The position numbers and the translations under genes are program-made. Positions 1 through 7,842 of a stretch of DNA of 64,000 nucleotides are shown here, piece by piece. The DNA is taken from positions 82,578 through 146,577 of the forward strand of contig JAJDUT010000113.1 in NCBI GenBank assembly GCA_022826515.1. The letters run 5' to 3'. Source of the stretch: Candidatus Latescibacterota bacterium (GTDB lineage Bacteria; Latescibacterota; UBA2968; UBA8231). Position 1 is the stretch's first letter; each line of letters starts with the position of its first letter. The notes under the pieces are model-generated. The model did not search any database, was not told the DNA's origin, and worked only from the letters and a program-made list of their open reading frames with translations.

Positions 1-350
1 AGTTTTCCGTCGAGCCGACGGCGATCGAGGGGCTAGAACAGACGCTCAAGCTCGACGAAGTGGTGCTGCGCTACCTCGTCACCGCAGTCGAAGGCGGGTT
101 TATCCATGTGCCCGAGCTAGCCGCCGACAATTTCCTCGAAGAAGCCTTTGCCCGATCGCCCCGTGGGCCGAGGGACCGAGGTGGCCCGCATCGCGACTCC
201 CGCGGCCCACGATCCTACGGCGGGCCCCGCGATGCGGCCTCTGAAGACAAAGCCCCTGATGCGGCGGTAAAAGAGGTCGAGGAGACAGAAGGGGAAGAGG
301 ATTCGCCAAAAGCAGAAGAGACCGTCGTCCAAGAGTCCGACGACTCTTAG
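1..350 (+). CDS. rpsF: 30S ribosomal protein S6, C-terminal part (cut by window edge)
   Basis: The frame is open from the left edge (first whole codon at base 3). It reads through an S6-like end in which the region '...LDEVVLRYLVTAVE' matches the last beta strand of S6. After it comes a long non-conserved tail, first rich in Arg/Gly/Pro, then very acidic (Glu/Asp), ending at TAG 348-350. S6 binds 16S rRNA beside S18 in the small subunit. Extended acidic S6 tails are known in other bacteria. The 16-bp gap to the next gene and the nearby rplI support the classic rpsF-rplI neighbourhood. The N-terminal half lies outside the window, so identity rests on this short segment plus context. Confidence 0.8.
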   Translation, partial: FSVEPTAIEGLEQTLKLDEVVLRYLVTAVEGGFIHVPELAADNFLEEAFARSPRGPRDRGGPHRDSRGPRSYGGPRDAASEDKAPDAAVKEVEETEGEEDSPKAEETVVQESDDS

Positions 351-365
351 AGTCGGCGTGCGCCG

Positions 366-1178
366 ATGTTGATTCTGCTGGGTATAGCGCTGGCGGTCGC
401 TTCGCTTTTGGCTAGTCTGCGCTATGGCTCGCGTGGCTCCCTACCCTTGATCGGCCTGCTTTGCTTGGGCACCGTCATGCTGCTAGGTGCCATGTTGGGG
501 CTAGTGCCCATTATGGGATTGCTCGCCGTTTTGCAAATAGAGCGTCAGCAGACCTATGGTCGCGTCATGGCCATGGCCTGCACGCCGCCGGCTGGCTTGT
601 GTTTCTGGCAGTTGATCCAGGCGCGCGATGGCGCACATCGCCAAGAGCAAGCCGCTGCCATCTTGGAGCAGTTTCAAGCCTTGGGGATGGCTGTAGAGGG
701 AAGCGGCCAGACGCTAAGCGCGATGATTGACGCGGTTTTGCGAGTGCAGCCAGCCATCGAGATGGCGACCCTGCTTTTGATTTTTATCGTGGCGTATCGG
801 TTGAGCGAGGGCTTGGCCTTGCGGCTGGGGCTGTCGCTGCCTGCTCCCCTGCCGCTAACTTTGTGGCGGCCTTGGGAAGAGTTGATCTGGGTATTGATCG
901 CGGCCTTGGGTCTAAGTCTTTTGAGCGATGGATTGCTGGCCGATTTAGGCCTCAATTTGATCGTGTTTATGGGAATTATCTACGCAGTGCAAGGATTGGC
1001 TGTCTTGCGCTTTTTCGCCCAGCGCCAACGGGTGCCGCCTTTGGTCGAGTTGTTGTTTTACGTAGGGCTTTTCTTTGTCGCGGGCTTGGCGGTTCTGCTC
1101 TTGGCGGGCTTGGGGCTTTTGGATACGTGGTTCGATTGGCGGCGTTTGCGCCCAGCCCCCACAGAGGAAGAAGCGTAA
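366..1178 (+). CDS. DUF2232-like polytopic membrane protein
   Basis: A 270-aa, very hydrophobic protein with roughly seven or eight predicted membrane segments, filling almost the whole chain. The C-terminal pattern 'GLGLLDTWFDWRRLRP' resembles the end of DUF2232 (YybS-like) proteins, which are usually encoded beside rplI in many phyla. The position between rpsF and rplI supports this. Function is unknown; no catalytic motif is visible. The ATG at 366 has no good Shine-Dalgarno, so translation may be coupled to rpsF, 15 bases upstream. Family assignment is from context and topology only. Confidence 0.65.
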   Translation: MLILLGIALAVASLLASLRYGSRGSLPLIGLLCLGTVMLLGAMLGLVPIMGLLAVLQIERQQTYGRVMAMACTPPAGLCFWQLIQARDGAHRQEQAAAILEQFQALGMAVEGSGQTLSAMIDAVLRVQPAIEMATLLLIFIVAYRLSEGLALRLGLSLPAPLPLTLWRPWEELIWVLIAALGLSLLSDGLLADLGLNLIVFMGIIYAVQGLAVLRFFAQRQRVPPLVELLFYVGLFFVAGLAVLLLAGLGLLDTWFDWRRLRPAPTEEEA

Positions 1179-1222
1179 GGCCCAAACAACATCGCCATTT
1201 TCTACGAAGTGGAGGACAAGTC

Positions 1223-1666
1223 GTGAAAGTAATTCTATTAAAGGACATTGAATCCTTGGGTTCGGCCGGCGAGGTCGTGGAGGTAAAGAACGGGTATGGT
1301 CGCAACTTCCTGATCCCTCGCAATGAGGCCCTGATCGCCAGCGCCGCCAACATGGCTCAATTTGAGTCCAGGCGCAAACAGCAAGAGACCTTGGCCGAGC
1401 GCGACCGCCGCGCCGCCGAGGCCCTCGCCAAGAAGCTGGAAGCGGAATCGATCACCGCGCAGGTCAAGGTCGGCGAGGAGGATCGCCTCTTCGGTTCGGT
1501 GACCGCCCAAAACGTCGCCGAATTGCTCGACGAAAAGGGCTACGAGATAGATCGCCGCGCCATTCATCTCGAAGACCCCATCCGCGAATTGGGTGTTTAC
1601 AATGTCGAAGTGCGCCTCCACCCGGAGGTAGCAACAGCGGTCAAGCTCTGGGTCGTCAAGGAATAG
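1223..1666 (+). CDS. rplI: 50S ribosomal protein L9
   Basis: A 147-aa protein matching L9 throughout. The N-terminal domain begins MKVILLKDIESLGSAGEVVEVK and includes the conserved 'GYGRNFLIP' (about residues 28-36). A charged linker helix (residues 45-75) follows, then the C-terminal rRNA-binding domain with 'LFGSVT' near residue 90. L9 binds 23S rRNA at the base of the L1 stalk. The start is GTG 1223, chosen because the family start falls exactly there and GGAGG lies 7 bases upstream (1211-1215). A longer open frame upstream is read-through of another gene's shadow. Confidence 0.97.
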   Translation: MKVILLKDIESLGSAGEVVEVKNGYGRNFLIPRNEALIASAANMAQFESRRKQQETLAERDRRAAEALAKKLEAESITAQVKVGEEDRLFGSVTAQNVAELLDEKGYEIDRRAIHLEDPIRELGVYNVEVRLHPEVATAVKLWVVKE

Positions 1667-1704
1667 CGCGAGGCTAGGCACCCCCTCCTCAACGGAGGTA
1701 ATTC

Positions 1705-2634
1705 ATGCCAAGCAGGGTCTTGCTCCTTTGCTGGATGTGTGCGGCGGCCAGTGGTTGCGCCCTAGAGCTTTCGGAAGGGCCCTTCGCGCGCGTCGAGCAG
1801 GAAGTATGGCGCACCGTAAATAGAAGCCACCGGGGTGCCGATGGCGTCTTAGTGCAGGCAGCCTTGCACACCTTCGCCTACGAAATTGCCCACGCCTATG
1901 CGCGGGCTGAGCGCGAGGACTTGGGGCAAGAGCAGCTCGAATTTCGCCTCAAACAGCTACTCTACTCCTACGTCGATGGCACCTATCCGACCGAAGACGG
2001 CACGGACATCAACAGCCTTTACTTTCAGTATCTTATCTACGTAAATCCGTCCTTTGATGTGCGCAATCCCCTGCAAAAACGCGCCTTCGACATCTGGAGG
2101 GCCGAATACATCCGCCGGGTCGTCGATGCCATCTACGATCCCAAGTTTCCCATCCTGCGCGACCGGTATGACGACCGTTGGGGCTTGACGCTCTACAGTC
2201 GTTTGGTCTTTACCGTTTATCTGTCGAGCGGAGAGTCTCAGCTCAAGCCCTATATTGCCGATATTGGTGCGCGCACGTTCTTGGTCAATCAGCAAGGTGT
2301 GCGCTTCCAGCCCAGCGGGACGTTTAATTTTTATCCTTACGAGAGCGACCGGCCCGAAGGGGAGGTGCTCGACGGCAAGACCTACTACCGAGTCTTTTTT
2401 CCCAATCGCAAAAGCGACGACAAGACGCCTATTGTCCGGCGCGACGACGCCTATATCGAGTTGCAGATTGAAAACTTGGGCGACGTCCCATTGCGAACCC
2501 TGCGCTGGGAACTACCGCTTGAGTATCCAGAAATGCCCGCGCGACGCTTGCCGACAGAAGCCGAGGTGGCCGAACGCAAAGCGGCCGAGCGGGCCGAGCG
2601 CAAGGCGCGGGCCGAAGCAGCGCGGACCAAGTAA
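1705..2634 (+). CDS. Secreted protein, probable lipoprotein, unknown function
   Basis: A 309-aa protein with a short hydrophobic leader ending in a cysteine ('CAAASGC', Cys about residue 18), a plausible but weak lipobox. The body shows no recognised domain. It is rich in aromatic and charged residues, and ends in a highly charged Ala/Glu/Arg helix (about residues 280-309), which looks like a coiled or extended tail. GGAGG at 1695 precedes the ATG by a normal distance. It follows rplI by 38 bp and could be co-transcribed. I do not recognise the family. Confidence 0.7.
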   Translation: MPSRVLLLCWMCAAASGCALELSEGPFARVEQEVWRTVNRSHRGADGVLVQAALHTFAYEIAHAYARAEREDLGQEQLEFRLKQLLYSYVDGTYPTEDGTDINSLYFQYLIYVNPSFDVRNPLQKRAFDIWRAEYIRRVVDAIYDPKFPILRDRYDDRWGLTLYSRLVFTVYLSSGESQLKPYIADIGARTFLVNQQGVRFQPSGTFNFYPYESDRPEGEVLDGKTYYRVFFPNRKSDDKTPIVRRDDAYIELQIENLGDVPLRTLRWELPLEYPEMPARRLPTEAEVAERKAAERAERKARAEAARTK

Positions 2635-2667
2635 CATTGGGAAGTCATTCTATATTGAGGACTTTGC

Positions 2668-2766
2668 GGGAGCGGATGCGTGCCTGGTGGCTGCCCCGGA
2701 CTTCAAATCCGTTGCGGCGTAGCGAGAGTTGCGCTGGGTGGGTTCGATTCCCACACGTTCCCGCCA
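2668..2766 (+). tRNA. selC: tRNA-Sec (anticodon UCA)
   Basis: About 99 nt, long as expected for selenocysteine tRNA. The anticodon loop and flanks (GGACTTCAAATCC) are the same as in the well-known bacterial selC, with UCA as anticodon. The acceptor GGGAGCG pairs with CGTTCCC, followed by discriminator G and an encoded CCA (2764-2766). The T arm GTGGG-TTCGATT-CCCAC is perfect. The variable arm is long (about 8 bp, GAGA loop near 2723-2726). The D region fits the extended selC D stem. The eighth acceptor pair appears to be a G-A mismatch. It implies UGA recoding somewhere in this genome, though no clear UGA-interrupted gene is visible in this window. Confidence 0.92.
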
Positions 2767-2802
2767 AATTTTAATAGCCATTAAAGATAGCGAGTGCCAC
2801 GG

Positions 2803-5451
2803 ATGAAAAGGACTTTGGCAGCGGTAGCGTTGTTGATGGCGGCGTTGGCGTGGGCGCAGGACACAGCGGTGGCACCGAGTGTATCCGGGACAATTCCGAC
2901 AGACCGTCCGAGCGAGAACATCGCCCTCGGAGTGAGCTACACGCTGGAGCCGGGGCCGAACTACGGGCTTTGCACGGACCCCGGGGACGCCGAGCAACTG
3001 ACGGACGGGGTGTACACGGACGGTTATTTCTGGGCGCAGCTATCGACCGTGGGCTGGCAGGAAAAGACGCCTTCGATCCTGACGCTGGACCTGGGCGCGG
3101 TGCAGCCGATACGGGGGGTCTCGTTCAGTACGGCGGGGGGATTTGCGGACGTGAGGTGGCCCCTGACCATCCGCATCCTCACGGCGGGTGAAGACGGGAA
3201 ATTCCATGAGATTGGGGACCTGGTAGAGTTGAGCGCGCAACAGCACGGCCCGCTCGTGCCGAAGAAGGCGAGCGATGCCATGTGGGCCCGGGAAGGCATG
3301 CGTTTCACGGATGCGGAGATATATGACCATTTCGACCGCCACCGAGACCGGTACCCGCAAAAAGAGGTCACGCCCGAACTGCGCCAGCAGATCCTCCAAG
3401 ATCTCAACGAACAGCGCACTGCCCAGTACGGGACGTATCGGTACTGGACGGACCGGCTGAGGACGCACGGCCGCTATGTCAGCCTAATCGTGTGGAACGA
3501 GCCGTATACCTTCGTGGACGAGATCGAGGTTTGGGCGGGAGAGCCGGAGTGGGTGAATGAGCCGTTGCCGGGGCCGGCCATCCCGGACCTGAAGGCGTAC
3601 GCGGGTCGGCTCGCAATCCAGAAAGGGATCCGGACGCGCTTGGTGCGGGACATTGAGGCCCTGAGAGAGGCGGCGGTGGAGAAGGGTGTTCCGCTGCAGA
3701 CGCGGAATGAGGTTCTCGGCGAACTGGCGGCGGTAGAAGAGGAGTTGGGGCCGGCCACGGCCTTCGGGGATGATTTCCAAGCGGTGCTACCGCTGAATCC
3801 ATGGCACGAACGGGTGTTGCGCACGCAGGCGTGGCTCTGGCGCGCCAAAGGCTTGGAGCCGCTCACGTTCTGGTCTCCGAACCTGTGGGATCCGCTTCAC
3901 CTCGTCGGCATGCCCGACACAGCGGCGGAATTGGCCGTCGAGGTGCACCTGATGCGCAGGGAGTACCGCGCCGCGGCGTTCAATGTGAGCAACAGCAGTG
4001 ACGAGCCGATGCAGGTAGCGTTCCGCTTGAGCGGGCTGCCCGGCGGCGACAATCCCGAGTATGTGACCGTTCACGAGGTGGCTTGGACCGACACGCGGAC
4101 TGGGGTGCCGGTGGCGGCGGCCCTGCCGGAGGTTGCGGCCGAGAACGATCGGTATTCGGTCTCCGTGCCCTCGGGCATGACTCGGCAGGTGTGGCTGACC
4201 TTCCATCCGGTGGACGTGGAGCCGGGCACCTACGAGGGCGAGGTCGTCGTGGCGTCGGTATTCGGGGGCAAGCGGTTTCCGCTGCACATGCACCTGTATC
4301 CCTTGGACTTTCCGGAAGAGCAGTCGCTTCACTTGGGCGGCTGGGATTATACGGACCGGGTGGGTCACTTCCCCCTGCTGACGGAGCAGAACCGATCGGC
4401 GATTATCGAGCACCTGCGCGAACATCTCGTCGACTCGCCGTGGGCCCTCAAACTGGCGCTGCCGCGAGGCTCGCACGATGCGCAGGGGGCGATGACGGCA
4501 CCGCCCTCCACCGACTACTTCGATGCTTGGATCGAGTTGTGGCCGGATGCGGCCCAGTACCTCGTGTTCGCAAAAGTGGGCGACCATTTCGAGTCGTGGC
4601 TCATGGGCACGCCAGAATTTACGACCGCGGTGAAGGCGTGGGTGACGTTCTGGGCGGAGTATATCGTGGCGAAGGGATTGCAGCCGGAACAATTCGCGCT
4701 GCTGTTGGTGGATGAGCCTGACGAGCCGTGGATGGACGAGCGCATTCTGGCGTGGGCGAAGGCCATCCGCGCAGCGGACACGGGCGTCCGCATCTGGGAG
4801 GATACGAACCACCGGGACATGGAGCGGGCGAACCAGGAGATGATCGATGCGTGCCACGTGTTGTGCCCCAACTACGCAGCCTTCCTGAGACAGGGCCAGG
4901 ACTACCGCGACTACTACGTGCAGAAGCGCGATCAGGGGATTGGGTTGGAGTTCTACGCGGCGTGGACGGGTCGGGTCTTCGATCCGTACGCCGGCCGACT
5001 CATGGCGTGGACGAGCTGGCGCTATGGAGCGACGGCCATCTACATGTGGTCGCTGACCGATACGGGCGGAGCGTCATCGTGGAACGAGTATCTCACCTTC
5101 AAGACTCCGTACTCGCCACTGTTCATCGCCGAGGACTCGGTGACGGCCGGCAAACACCTCGAAGCGGCGCGGGAAGGGGTGCAGGACTACGAGTACTTCG
5201 CCATGTTGGACCGGGCGATCCAAAAGGCGTCCGCGCAGGGGAGGACGGACCCGGCGGTGGAGGAGGCCCGTCGGTTGTTGGAAAGCCTGCCGGCCCGTGT
5301 CTGTGATGCGGCGGGCCACGGAGACGCGACCGGTCCGAACCAGCCGCTGGGCGGCTTTCACTGGCTGAACGAGACAGTGGACCGCACGCTGGCGGACAAG
5401 GCGCGGATTCAGGTGTTGGAGACCTTGACGGCGCTGGTTGAGCACCGCTGA
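2803..5451 (+). CDS. Secreted DUF4091 (GH123-like) glycoside-hydrolase-related protein
   Basis: About 882 aa. A signal peptide (residues 1-19, ending 'LAWA-Q') leads into a discoidin/F5-8C-like region (about 25-260) containing 'LTLDLGAVQPIRGVSF'. A helical linker follows. The C-terminal half (about 450-830) resembles DUF4091/GH123-type TIM-barrel proteins: 'LLVDEPDEPW' near residue 645 is a plausible acidic active-site region, and 'AREGVQDYEYFAML' is the typical DUF4091 end. It probably acts on glycans outside the cytoplasm. An in-frame GTG lies 9 bases earlier (2794); ATG 2803 gives a normal signal peptide. The gene starts 37 bp after selC. Substrate cannot be told. Confidence 0.72.
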   Translation: MKRTLAAVALLMAALAWAQDTAVAPSVSGTIPTDRPSENIALGVSYTLEPGPNYGLCTDPGDAEQLTDGVYTDGYFWAQLSTVGWQEKTPSILTLDLGAVQPIRGVSFSTAGGFADVRWPLTIRILTAGEDGKFHEIGDLVELSAQQHGPLVPKKASDAMWAREGMRFTDAEIYDHFDRHRDRYPQKEVTPELRQQILQDLNEQRTAQYGTYRYWTDRLRTHGRYVSLIVWNEPYTFVDEIEVWAGEPEWVNEPLPGPAIPDLKAYAGRLAIQKGIRTRLVRDIEALREAAVEKGVPLQTRNEVLGELAAVEEELGPATAFGDDFQAVLPLNPWHERVLRTQAWLWRAKGLEPLTFWSPNLWDPLHLVGMPDTAAELAVEVHLMRREYRAAAFNVSNSSDEPMQVAFRLSGLPGGDNPEYVTVHEVAWTDTRTGVPVAAALPEVAAENDRYSVSVPSGMTRQVWLTFHPVDVEPGTYEGEVVVASVFGGKRFPLHMHLYPLDFPEEQSLHLGGWDYTDRVGHFPLLTEQNRSAIIEHLREHLVDSPWALKLALPRGSHDAQGAMTAPPSTDYFDAWIELWPDAAQYLVFAKVGDHFESWLMGTPEFTTAVKAWVTFWAEYIVAKGLQPEQFALLLVDEPDEPWMDERILAWAKAIRAADTGVRIWEDTNHRDMERANQEMIDACHVLCPNYAAFLRQGQDYRDYYVQKRDQGIGLEFYAAWTGRVFDPYAGRLMAWTSWRYGATAIYMWSLTDTGGASSWNEYLTFKTPYSPLFIAEDSVTAGKHLEAAREGVQDYEYFAMLDRAIQKASAQGRTDPAVEEARRLLESLPARVCDAAGHGDATGPNQPLGGFHWLNETVDRTLADKARIQVLETLTALVEHR

Positions 5452-5529
5452 CCATGCCTTGTCGCGCACAATCGCTGCCGCCGCCGTCGCTGCCCTGCGC
5501 AGACGCGGTCGCCTGAAGCGGATGGACCT

Positions 5530-6738
5530 ATGAAGCGCGTTAAGGCTTGGGGCTTGACCGTTGCGGTTGCCGCAGCTCTCGGCAGCTTCGCCCTGCTCTA
5601 CTTCAACTATTTCGCCAACGGGAGCGGTGCCCCGCCTCACGCTTTCCGGGGAGCGACGAGCACGAGTGAAGCCTGCCGGCCCTGTCATCAGTCGATCTAC
5701 GACAGCTACGTCAAGACCGGGCACTACCTCACTTCCACTGTCGCCACCAAGGCGACCGTTATGGGCGACTTCAGCGCAGGCCGCAATGTCGCGCGTACGC
5801 CGCTACCAGACCTGCAATTCGCGATGGAGGAGCGGAGGGGCGGGTTTTTTCAGACTGCTGTGTACACCAAGGACACGACAGAGACATTCACCAAGCCCTT
5901 TCAGATCGTGGTGGGCTCTGGAGAGCGGGCGCAGACCTACCTGTTCTGGGAGGGGGACCGACTGTTCCAGTTGCCGGGGATGTACTTCACCCCGGAAGAG
6001 ACCTGGACGCTCGCGCCCGGCTATGAAAACTGGATCGTTTGGTGGGAGGATCTGCCGAACAAAAGACTGGGAATGCTGTACCAACGACCGATCGGTGGAC
6101 GCTGCATAGAGTGCCACGCCGCGACGGCCATGCCGGTAGGCTCGCCGGCAGGGTTTCGATTTCATCCCGACAGCTTTGAAGTAGGCATTAGCTGCGCCAA
6201 ATGCCACGGTCCCGGCGCGCAACACATTGCTTTCCACGAGCAGAACCCGGCAGCAGAGGAGGGCCGGCACATCGTCAACCCGGCCAGCCTGAGTCGATCG
6301 CAACAGATCTCTTCCTGCGCCCTGTGCCATGCAGGGCAGGGCGTTCCTAAAACGCCGCCGCTGTCATTCCGTCCGGGAGACGAAATCTCAGAGCATCGCA
6401 TATACACGAAAGCGGAGCAGAAGCAACTGTCGGTCCACGGGGGGCAGGTGCAGTTCCTCTGGGAAAGTCGCTGTTTTGCAGAGTCGGGCAGCATGACGTG
6501 CTCTACCTGCCACAATGTGCACGAAGACGAGACGGACCAGACCGCGATGTTTTCGCGGAAGTGCCTGACCTGTCACGAGCAGTCCCACGCTGAAGAGCCC
6601 GAATTAGCGCAGGGCGACCGCTGCACCGAATGCCACATGCCCGATCAGCAAGCGAGCAATCTACCGATGTACCACGAAGGAGAGGAATTGTTCCTGTCAA
6701 TGGCCAATCACCGCATTGGGATCTTCAAGGATCAATAG
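5530..6738 (+). CDS. Seven-haem c-type cytochrome, exported
   Basis: A 402-aa protein with an N-terminal membrane anchor or signal (residues 8-28) and seven CxxCH haem-binding motifs, at about residues 49, 192, 222, 263, 324, 345 and 365. The first is far from the rest, so there is an N-terminal single-haem part and a C-terminal six-haem block. The spacing recalls the cytochrome c554/NrfB-like multihaem superfamily. The protein should sit in the periplasm or at the surface and move electrons; the partner is not known. It is the first of a same-strand set with a CBM9/PKD protein, discoidin/FlgD protein, TPR protein and CRTAC1-like protein. No oxidoreductase catalytic domain is seen. Confidence 0.88.
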   Translation: MKRVKAWGLTVAVAAALGSFALLYFNYFANGSGAPPHAFRGATSTSEACRPCHQSIYDSYVKTGHYLTSTVATKATVMGDFSAGRNVARTPLPDLQFAMEERRGGFFQTAVYTKDTTETFTKPFQIVVGSGERAQTYLFWEGDRLFQLPGMYFTPEETWTLAPGYENWIVWWEDLPNKRLGMLYQRPIGGRCIECHAATAMPVGSPAGFRFHPDSFEVGISCAKCHGPGAQHIAFHEQNPAAEEGRHIVNPASLSRSQQISSCALCHAGQGVPKTPPLSFRPGDEISEHRIYTKAEQKQLSVHGGQVQFLWESRCFAESGSMTCSTCHNVHEDETDQTAMFSRKCLTCHEQSHAEEPELAQGDRCTECHMPDQQASNLPMYHEGEELFLSMANHRIGIFKDQ

Positions 6739-6771
6739 CGCACCGTCTATCGCGTTAGAAAGGGGGAACAC

Positions 6772-7842
6772 TTGATCAAGCAAGCATGTGGACTCGCAGC
6801 GGCCGTGCTGCTGAGTATCTCACCGTCTCAGGCCCTACAGCGAACCGACACGGAATTCAAAATCTTCCAGTTTCCCGCCAACATGATTCCCCGTATCGAC
6901 GGCCAGACCGACGACTGGGCGATGGTACCCGACAGCTACGCATACGGAACCGACCAGCTTTCCGACACGGTCATGGGGAACTTCACCAACCACGACCGCG
7001 AAGACCTGGACGTCACCGTGCGCGTCGGTTGGGTCAAGGGCTTGAACCGACTCTATTTCCTCTACGAGGCGTACGACGACTACTGGAATATGTACTACAA
7101 GCGGGGCGATCTGTTCGAGATTGCCATTGACGCGGACCGGTCCGGCGGGCCGAACATTGCCAACCCCCAAATCGACGACGAATGGGAAAGCCACTTCTTG
7201 TTCAAGGGAGTACACGCCCAGAACTACCACATCTTCACACCTCCCGGGGAAGGACGAGATTGGGTGTTCGTCTGGGGGTGTCAGCCGTGGATCGGCAGGT
7301 TGCCGTACGCCAATCACGCGTACTCGTACGATTTCGAGGAAGGGGAGAGCGGCAAGCTCGTGCTGGAATTCTGGATCACGCCCTTCGACTACGCTCCATA
7401 CGATGGCCCGGAGCGGGCAGCCGTGTCGAAGCTGGAGGAGGACAGCCTGATCGCCCTGTCTTGGTCGGTCCTCGATTACGACGAAGACCGCACGAAATAC
7501 GAGGGGTTCTGGAACCTTTCCCACGAGACGCGCATGGACAACGACGCCTCGAACTTGTGCGCATTCCGCTTGATGCCGCTGGAGCCGGAATACCTCAAGC
7601 CGCTCGAGGCGGAATACTCCTTTACGGTGATCGACATGGATCGCCGGATGGTTGCCTTCACGGATCGGTCTCGCGGAGAGATCACATCGTGGTCGTGGGA
7701 CTTCGGCGATGGCACATCTTCGACCGAACAGCACCCGATTCACCAGTACAAGAAACCGGGCGATTTCGTGGTTACGCTGGACGTCGAGGGCCCCAAGGGA
7801 AAGGCCCGACGCGTCAAAGTGAACCAAGTGATGGTAAAGTGA
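6772..7842 (+). CDS. Secreted CBM9-like protein with C-terminal PKD domain
   Basis: A 356-aa protein starting at TTG 6772, chosen because AGGGGGAA lies 5 bases upstream and a signal peptide (residues 1-22) follows directly. Residues about 30-270 resemble the CBM9-like/DOMON-type beta sandwich: 'RIDGQTDDWA' is the family's typical opening, followed by 'LYFLYEAYDDYW' and 'DLFEIAIDADRSGG'. Residues about 285-356 form a PKD domain ('WSWDFGDGTSS', 'HQYKKPGDFVVTL'). It probably binds a ligand or haem-type group outside the cytoplasm. The stop overlaps the next start (GTGA). A related CBM9-like gene heads the minus-strand cluster at 31.5 kb. Confidence 0.75.
   Translation: MIKQACGLAAAVLLSISPSQALQRTDTEFKIFQFPANMIPRIDGQTDDWAMVPDSYAYGTDQLSDTVMGNFTNHDREDLDVTVRVGWVKGLNRLYFLYEAYDDYWNMYYKRGDLFEIAIDADRSGGPNIANPQIDDEWESHFLFKGVHAQNYHIFTPPGEGRDWVFVWGCQPWIGRLPYANHAYSYDFEEGESGKLVLEFWITPFDYAPYDGPERAAVSKLEEDSLIALSWSVLDYDEDRTKYEGFWNLSHETRMDNDASNLCAFRLMPLEPEYLKPLEAEYSFTVIDMDRRMVAFTDRSRGEITSWSWDFGDGTSSTEQHPIHQYKKPGDFVVTLDVEGPKGKARRVKVNQVMVK

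Noticed and set aside
2668..2766. Alternative reading as tRNA-Leu or tRNA-Ser because of the long variable arm
   Set aside because: The anticodon is UCA with the exact selC anticodon stem-loop, and the acceptor plus T stem is extended as in tRNA-Sec.
3787..4857. Long minus-strand frame of 356 codons inside the DUF4091 gene
   Set aside because: It is antisense to a gene with clear domains, is rich in Arg/His/Pro as expected for shadow frames in GC-rich DNA, and has no ribosome-binding site.
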